Shown here piece by piece: positions 51,812 through 55,911 of a DNA stretch of 55,911 nt. The notes under the pieces were generated by a model. That model made no database searches, was not told the DNA's origin, and was given only the letters and a program-made list of their open reading frames with translations. Position numbers and translations under genes: made by a program. How positions within the stretch are numbered: the first letter of the stretch is position 1; every line of letters begins with the position of its first letter. Origin of the DNA: Bacillus sp. RO2 (GTDB taxonomy: Bacteria > Bacillota > Bacilli > Bacillales > Bacillaceae_I); assembly GCF_012911845.1 (NCBI RefSeq), contig NZ_JAAXCU010000017.1, positions 1-55,911 on the forward strand. Direction: 5' to 3'.

Positions 51812-52830
51812 TGCTACAGGGAAAACAATCATGGATTTTTGCCAATAAGCCTGTCATCACCTCGAGTGCTGCTATTGGCGGCCCCTTTGAAGCGAATGGT
51901 TTGCTTGCTAATGATTTTGATTTGCTGCATAAAGACTTATGGCTAGAACAGGATAGCTATGAAAAGGCACACCGGGTTTTGCTGGAGGAAGCGTGCGAAA
52001 CTGCACTTAAGAAGGCAAGTTTGGAACTTTCTGATGTTCAATTTTTGCTTGCAGGAGATTTAATTAATCAAATGACCCCTTCCAATTTTGCGGCTGAGGC
52101 TTTGGAAGTGCCGTATCTTGGAGTGTTCGGGGCGTGCTCTACATCAATGGAAGGGTTGGCGCTAGCTAGTTTCCTGGTGAACTATGGTGGGGCAAAGTAC
52201 TGTTTAACGGGTGCTTCCAGCCATAATGCGGCTGTGGAGAAGCAATTTCGTTATCCAACAGAATATGGTGGTCAAAAACCGCCAACAGCACAGTGGACCG
52301 TAACAGGTGCTGGAGTAGGACTTGTGAGCAATGTTGGAACAGGACCTCAGGTTACTTCCGCTACGATTGGCAAAGTAATTAATATGGGGCTAAAGGATCC
52401 ATTTAACATGGGAGGCGCAATGGCTCCTGCTGCGGTAGATACGATTGAGGCGCATTTTAAAGATACTGGCCGGGATCCATCCTATTATGATCTGATTGCA
52501 ACAGGTGACCTGGGACAAATTGGTCGTGAGGTTTCGCTGGAGCTATTGAGGGAAAAAGGGCTGCAGATAAGTGACGAGCAGTATCAGGATTGTGGTTTGA
52601 TGATTTATAAGGAGGGACAACCAGTACTGGCCGGGGGAAGTGGAGCAGGTTGTTCGGCTGTGGTTTTATATGGACATTTATTGAATGAAATGAAAAAAGG
52701 AACATACAAGCGAATTTTGCTAGTAGCTACAGGCGCATTACTATCTCCGGTTTCTTTTCAACAAAAGGAATCGATTCCATGTATTGCTCATGCAGTGTCC
52801 ATTGAGATGGGGACGGGGGGTGTCAGCTGA
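51811..52830 (+). CDS. spoVAD: Stage V sporulation protein AD (SpoVAD)
   Basis: 339 residues. Thiolase/ketosynthase-like fold: VFGACSTSMEG nucleophile-elbow-like segment and GGSGAGCSAVVLYGHLL near the C-terminus. SpoVAD binds Ca-DPA directly in other Bacillus. RBS TAGGAGGG. Overlaps spoVAC and spoVAE by 1 bp each. Confidence 0.95.
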   Translation: MLQGKQSWIFANKPVITSSAAIGGPFEANGLLANDFDLLHKDLWLEQDSYEKAHRVLLEEACETALKKASLELSDVQFLLAGDLINQMTPSNFAAEALEVPYLGVFGACSTSMEGLALASFLVNYGGAKYCLTGASSHNAAVEKQFRYPTEYGGQKPPTAQWTVTGAGVGLVSNVGTGPQVTSATIGKVINMGLKDPFNMGGAMAPAAVDTIEAHFKDTGRDPSYYDLIATGDLGQIGREVSLELLREKGLQISDEQYQDCGLMIYKEGQPVLAGGSGAGCSAVVLYGHLLNEMKKGTYKRILLVATGALLSPVSFQQKESIPCIAHAVSIEMGTGGVS

Positions 52831-53186
52831 TGTTATTATCGTTCTTCTGGGCGTTTGTTGTAGGAGGGCTTATCTGTACGATTGGTCAAATTATGTTTGA
52901 TGTGTTTAAACTAACTCCTGCCCATACTTTGAGTGCATTGGTAGTTGCAGGTGCTGTATTGGATGGCGTGGGTCTGTATGAACCTTTGATAGCATTTGCC
53001 GGAGCGGGGGCGACGGTTCCCATAACCAGCTTTGGTAATGCGTTGGTACATGGTGCATTGGAAGAGGCGCAAAAGCACGGGCTTGTCGGTGTGTTGACAG
53101 GGATGTTTGAAGTGACAAGCTCTGGTATTTCTGCCGCAATTGTGTTCGGATTTATCGGTGCACTTTTATTTAAACCGAAAGGGTAA
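52830..53186 (+). CDS. spoVAE: Stage V sporulation protein AE (SpoVAEb)
   Basis: 118 residues. Four membrane helices with FAGAGATVPITSFGNALVHGA, homologous to the SpoVAC motif. The b-type SpoVAE membrane subunit. Start codon overlaps the spoVAD stop (TGATG). Together with AC and AD it forms the DPA channel of the spore inner membrane. Confidence 0.94.
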   Translation: MLLSFFWAFVVGGLICTIGQIMFDVFKLTPAHTLSALVVAGAVLDGVGLYEPLIAFAGAGATVPITSFGNALVHGALEEAQKHGLVGVLTGMFEVTSSGISAAIVFGFIGALLFKPKG

Positions 53187-53202
53187 GGAGGGGGAGTTTG
53201 CG

Positions 53203-53379
53203 GTGGATGAAAAAATGATGCTTTCTTATAACCGGGCAAGTTTGAAGATGATACGAAACAATCTTCACGTCTATGCGATGGAAGCGAGTGACCCCGTCGC
53301 TCAAAACACCTATCATGAATCGATGATGAAAATCGACGACCTCCTTGCTAACATTGACTTAAAACTTAAGGAGATATAA
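53203..53379 (+). CDS. DUF1657 protein
   Basis: 58 residues from GTG 53203 (RBS AAGGAGGGGG). Pattern RNNLHVYAMEASDPVAQNTYHESMMKIDDLLANIDLKL fits the helical DUF1657 domain (short, about 60-70 residues). DUF1657 genes flank spoVAEb and the DUF421 gene in spoVA2mob operons. Function unknown; probably binds the adjoining membrane proteins. Confidence 0.8.
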   Translation: MDEKMMLSYNRASLKMIRNNLHVYAMEASDPVAQNTYHESMMKIDDLLANIDLKLKEI

Positions 53380-53413
53380 TGAATTCAGAGCTGTGAGTAA
53401 GGAGGTGTGTTTC

Positions 53414-54274
53414 GTGCCGCAGTGGATAGAGATTGTTGTAAGGTCTTTTGCGATTATTATTGGGCTGTTTTTGATAACAAAGCTTTTGGGGAAGAAGCAG
53501 CTGTCAAAGCTGTCTTTTTTTGAGTATATTGTTGGCATTACGGTGGGAGACATTGCCGGGACATTGTCGATGGATAGGGATCTGAATTTAACGAACGGTG
53601 TGACAAGCATATTGGTTTGGTCCCTTTTCCCATTTGTAATCTCACAGATCTCTCTTCGGAATAAAAAGTTCCGAGATATTGTGGAAGGAAATGCTACGGT
53701 CTTTGTTCGGGATGGTAAGATCCTTGAACATAATTTGAAGAAAGAAATGTACACGATTGATGAATTTCTCGAGCAGCTACGTAAGAAGGATATTTTTTCC
53801 GTGGATGACATCGAGTTTGCGACGCTTGAGTCAAATGGTGATTTAAGTGTGCTTTTGAAAAAAGAAAAGCAACCTGCTACATACGGAGATCTCCATGCTG
53901 ACGCTCCAAAGCAGATAGAGCCTCAAACGGTGATTATGGACGGAGAAATCTTAGATGAACCTCTTGCTCAAATTGGATTAAACCGGGCTTGGCTGGATGC
54001 GGAGCTCGAGAAACGGAATGTTCTGTTAGATAATGTGTTTCTCGCTCAAGTGAATGCCTGGGGAGAAATGAGCGTGGATTTATATAATGATCATATAAAA
54101 GCCGCTCAGGTGAAAGAAAAGATGCTGACAATTGTGACGCTTGAAAAATGTATTTCTGATCTTTCGTTTCTAAGTGTCACTGCCAGTTCAGCTGGAAACC
54201 GCGCATTTTATCAGAGTGCCATGACAAGTCTGGAAGAAGTAAGCCGGGAGCTGCGCCCATTATTAAAGGGTTAA
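53414..54274 (+). CDS. DUF421-DUF1657 fusion ('2Duf', YetF-like)
   Basis: 286 residues from GTG 53414 (RBS AAGGAGGTG). Three N-terminal membrane helices (about 7-75), then a DUF421/YetF beta domain (GNATVFVRDGKILEHNLKKE ... DDIEFATLESNG; second half PQTVIMDGEIL). The C-terminal about 50 residues (EKCISDLSFLSVTASSAGNR...) resemble DUF1657. A DUF421-DUF1657 fusion is the '2Duf' protein of spoVA2mob, reported to raise spore heat resistance and slow germination (established knowledge; identification by pattern). Confidence 0.85.
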   Translation: MPQWIEIVVRSFAIIIGLFLITKLLGKKQLSKLSFFEYIVGITVGDIAGTLSMDRDLNLTNGVTSILVWSLFPFVISQISLRNKKFRDIVEGNATVFVRDGKILEHNLKKEMYTIDEFLEQLRKKDIFSVDDIEFATLESNGDLSVLLKKEKQPATYGDLHADAPKQIEPQTVIMDGEILDEPLAQIGLNRAWLDAELEKRNVLLDNVFLAQVNAWGEMSVDLYNDHIKAAQVKEKMLTIVTLEKCISDLSFLSVTASSAGNRAFYQSAMTSLEEVSRELRPLLKG

Positions 54275-54321
54275 GCTACCGGCTCTTTTTTTGTTCATAT
54301 AATAGCTTGAGGTGAAGAGTC

Positions 54322-54561
54322 ATGAGTGAATTTGATTTTGGAGATGAACATTTAAAGTTTCTTTTTGAACGGTGGAAAGTTGATGAAGGGATCACTGAGG
54401 CTGGCAAACAGGCGAAAATAAATATTAGTACTGCAGATGAAGGGTTTATGTATGTGCAGCAGCTAGAAGCCAGGATGAATAAATATATTGGAAATTTGGA
54501 GCGGTGGATGGAAGGGAAAGCGAGTACTGTCGACGTTGATTTTGAGGATGAAGAAGAGTGA
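54322..54561 (+). CDS. Small acidic protein, unknown (79 aa)
   Basis: ATG 54322 with GAGGTGAAG upstream. MSEFDFGDEHLKFLFERW start, helical middle, acidic end DVDFEDEEE. No membrane segment. 47 bp after the 2Duf stop, possibly in the same transcript, since only a weak stem AGC-TACCG-GCT with T-run lies between. No family recognised. Confidence 0.65.
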   Translation: MSEFDFGDEHLKFLFERWKVDEGITEAGKQAKINISTADEGFMYVQQLEARMNKYIGNLERWMEGKASTVDVDFEDEEE

Positions 54562-54572
54562 GTTTCGTAGTT

Positions 54573-54600
54573 GCGGAGGGAGATCCCTTCGTTTTTTTGT
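54573..54600 (+). terminator. Terminator after the 79-aa gene
   Basis: CGGAGGGA / TCCCTTCG stem followed by TTTTTTTGTTTTTTTT. Likely end of the spoVA-type operon. Confidence 0.75.
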
Positions 54601-54615
54601 TTTTTTTTGAAAGTG

Positions 54616-54745
54616 GTAGAAGGTTTTCTTTAAACGGATGAAGGTGACGTAAGAAACGCAGAAGCTACAGGGTAAACGGTAGAACTGAAACCGGGAAATG
54701 TAGAAAGTCATTTGGGAAATGTAGAAAGTCAAAAACATTATGTCA
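54616..54745 (-). repeat. Exact 21-bp-period array (six units)
   Basis: G(T/A/C)(A/T)GAA-type starts at 54616, 54637, 54658, 54679, 54700 and 54721; all intervals 21 bp. The last two units share GTAGAAAGTCA with GGGAAAT before it. A seven-residue repeat seen in the minus-strand frame is a by-product of this period. It fills the gap before yjcZ. Confidence 0.8.
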
Positions 54746-54838
54746 AAACTAAACTCAATACACTCCTCCAGACCCTCCAATTTCCCATTCACTTAAAAAA
54801 ATTCCGTAAAACTGCATATTGCCTGTAAAAGCGCCCAT

Positions 54839-54865
54839 ACCGTTTTTTGAAAAGTACATATAGTA
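54839..54865 (+). promoter_or_regulatory. SigK/SigE-type promoter of yjcZ
   Basis: ACC (54839-54841), 15 bp, CATATAGTA (54857-54865), an exact CATAnnnTA, 33 bp before the gene. Confidence 0.65.
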
Positions 54866-54897
54866 ATAGGGAATCTTCATTAAGGAGGTGCGAGATT

Positions 54898-55038
54898 ATG
54901 GGTTACTATGGAGGCTATCCTTATGGTGTAGGTGGCGCTGGCTACGGTTACGGTTGTGGCAACCAAGGCGGCACATTCGTGCTAATCGTTGTTCTATTCA
55001 TTCTTTTGATCATCGTTGGTGCATCTAAATTCTATTAA
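54898..55038 (+). CDS. yjcZ: YjcZ-family sporulation protein
   Basis: 46 residues from ATG 54898 (RBS TAAGGAGGTG). Gly/Tyr-rich N-terminus [15 protein letters not shown] followed by one C-terminal membrane helix [20 protein letters not shown], the YjcZ/CmpA-like small sporulation protein signature. Position next to spoVIF matches B. subtilis. Function unresolved. Confidence 0.9.
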   Translation: MGYYGGYPYGVGGAGYGYGCGNQGGTFVLIVVLFILLIIVGASKFY

Positions 55039-55133
55039 TAATTAATTAGTGGGAATATGGAAAGTACGGGACATGTCCCCGTGCTTTTCTGTTTCGTCCA
55101 CCTCCACAGTAGTGAGTGATGAATTATTAGTGG

Positions 55134-55161
55134 CACACCGATAGGCTCTCTCACATACAAT
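55134..55161 (+). promoter_or_regulatory. SigK/SigE-type promoter of spoVIF
   Basis: CACA (55134-55137), 16 bp, CATACAAT (55154-55161). SigK dependence of spoVIF is known in B. subtilis. Confidence 0.65.
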
Positions 55162-55188
55162 GTGATATATCCGAGAGGAGGATGTTTG

Positions 55189-55449
55189 GTGGATAATAAT
55201 ATTTTTAAAGGCATTGAGAAGAAAACGGGCGTAAGTATGAAGGACGTATTTGAGCTTGCTAATTCGATGCAAAATGCAAATTTCAAAGACGAGCAAACGG
55301 TACGTAATTTGGTGTCTCGTGTAGCGACGTTGGCGAATAAGAAGGTACCTAAGGAATTGGAAGATAAGATTGTTAATACATTGATTAATGGAAATAAGCC
55401 GGTTGATATGGGGACTATTTCGAAGATGTTGAATGAGAAGAAGAAGTAA
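55189..55449 (+). CDS. spoVIF: Stage VI sporulation protein F (SpoVIF, YjcC)
   Basis: 86 residues from GTG 55189 (AGGAGG seven bases upstream). Matches the SpoVIF layout: MDNNIFKGIEKKTGVSMKD start, all-helical, ending SKMLNEKKK. Needed in the mother cell for coat assembly and GerE activity (family knowledge). Own strong terminator. Confidence 0.93.
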   Translation: MDNNIFKGIEKKTGVSMKDVFELANSMQNANFKDEQTVRNLVSRVATLANKKVPKELEDKIVNTLINGNKPVDMGTISKMLNEKKK

Positions 55450-55495
55450 AAAAACATCTGCCTTCCACGTTTGTGGATGGGGCAGATGTTTTTTT
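55450..55495 (+). terminator. spoVIF terminator
   Basis: AAACATCTGCC / GGGCAGATGTTT stem with inner CCAC/GTGG and TTTTT. Confidence 0.92.
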
Positions 55496-55510
55496 GTTGC
55501 GTAAACCGCC

Positions 55511-55638
55511 GCTGTGAATTTCCGCAAAAGGCTTCGCTTTCCTAGGGGCGGTGCTTGAGCCTCCTCGGCTTCGCCTGTGGGGTCTCAAGCTACCGCTATC
55601 TCCCTCAGGAGTCTTCGCCTTTTGCTCCAATCAATAGC
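55511..55638 (-). repeat. Dispersed structured repeat, copy 7
   Basis: Inverted short-form copy (GCTGTGAATTTCC to CCAATCAATAGC); terminal stem imperfect. Followed by an about 45-bp AT-rich tail ending GATAAAAA that is repeated after copy 8. Confidence 0.88.
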
Positions 55639-55706
55639 TAAAAAACTCTTTCATATAAACATTTTCATAGCTTGATAAAAATTCCGATAAAAATCTGTTA
55701 GACACG

Positions 55707-55840
55707 GCTGTTGAGTTCCGCAAATTGCTTCGCTTTCCTAGGGGCGGTGCTTGCGCCCCCTCGGCTTCGCCTGTGGGGTCTCAAGCTACCGCTTACCGCT
55801 ATATCCCTCAGGAGTCTTCGCCTGTTGCTACAATCAACAG
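55707..55840 (-). repeat. Dispersed structured repeat, copy 8
   Basis: Inverted copy 196 bp from copy 7, with its own AT-rich tail nearly identical to that of copy 7, so the whole unit was duplicated in tandem. It has a small internal duplication (CTACCGCTTACCGCTA). Confidence 0.88.
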
Positions 55841-55879
55841 ATAAAAAACTCTTTCATATAAACATTCTCATAACTTAAT

Positions 55880-55911
55880 AAAAAAACACCTCATCTAAAG
55901 ATGAGGTGTTT
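55880..55911. terminator. Terminator-like hairpin at window edge
   Basis: AAACACCTCATCT / AGATGAGGTGTTT perfect stem preceded by an A-run. It probably ends a minus-strand gene to the right of the window; truncated here. Confidence 0.7.

Noticed and set aside
54463-54792. 109-codon minus-strand frame with seven-residue repeats
   Set aside because: A by-product of the 21-bp DNA period, overlapping a gene, a terminator and lacking an RBS.

Overview
The window is a piece of a low-GC, spore-forming Bacillaceae chromosome (Bacillus/Sutcliffiella-like). Gene order follows the B. subtilis yjb/yjc region closely: (trpS leader) - oppABCDF - yjbC - spx - yjbE - mecA - coiA - pepF - yizD - roxS - spxH(yjbH) - yjbI - cwlQ(yjbJ) - yjbK - yjbL - sasB(yjbM) - nadK(yjbN) - yjbO - prpE - yjbQ - fabI - spore genes - yjcA-like - yjcZ - spoVIF. 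Names rest on protein features plus this order; no database search was run.

Layout. 1-7.1 kb: minus-strand Trp T-box leader for a trpS gene lying off the left edge, a DUF3899 membrane protein, and the oligopeptide permease operon. 7.1-15.2 kb: a 52-bp-period palindromic array, a secreted putative glycoside hydrolase, yjbC, and an RND efflux pump/adaptor/SGNH hydrolase operon lying between yjbC and spx. 15.3-28.9 kb: the Spx/MecA/SpxH proteolysis-adaptor neighbourhood, cardiolipin synthase, CoiA, PepF, the RoxS (RsaE) small RNA with a Rex-type operator, and an intact IS4-family element with target duplication that split a short-period repeat array. 29.1-36.7 kb: alarmone synthetase, NAD kinase, pseudouridine synthase, PrpE, cation/proton antiporter, and FabI behind a FapR operator. 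The thiamine genes that I recall between yjbQ and fabI in B. subtilis are absent; a second 52-bp palindromic array lies there.

36.8-50.4 kb is accessory and spore-related: a three-part peptidoglycan hydrolase, a glycan cluster (three paralogous glycosyltransferases, UDP-GlcNAc 2-epimerase, polysaccharide pyruvyltransferase and a broken second copy, GT2 glycosyltransferase), and several unusual coat/exosporium-like proteins. Many of these genes have a CATAnnnTA-type -10 with an AC about 15-16 bp upstream, as expected for mother-cell SigE/SigK promoters, so I read the block as a spore-surface glycan/coat locus. 50.4-55.5 kb: a yjcA-like gene, then a YhcN-like lipoprotein - SpoVAC - SpoVAD - SpoVAEb - DUF1657 - DUF421/DUF1657 ('2Duf') operon resembling spoVA2mob (heat-resistance type), then yjcZ and spoVIF.

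Beyond genes, the most striking feature is a set of intergenic arrays whose period is a near-integer number of DNA helical turns: 52 bp (5 turns; two loci 28 kb apart), 20-21 bp (2 turns; two loci) and exactly 21 bp (one locus). In addition, about eight copies of a roughly 130-190-bp structured dispersed repeat occur, some with matched changes in both arms of the terminal stem.
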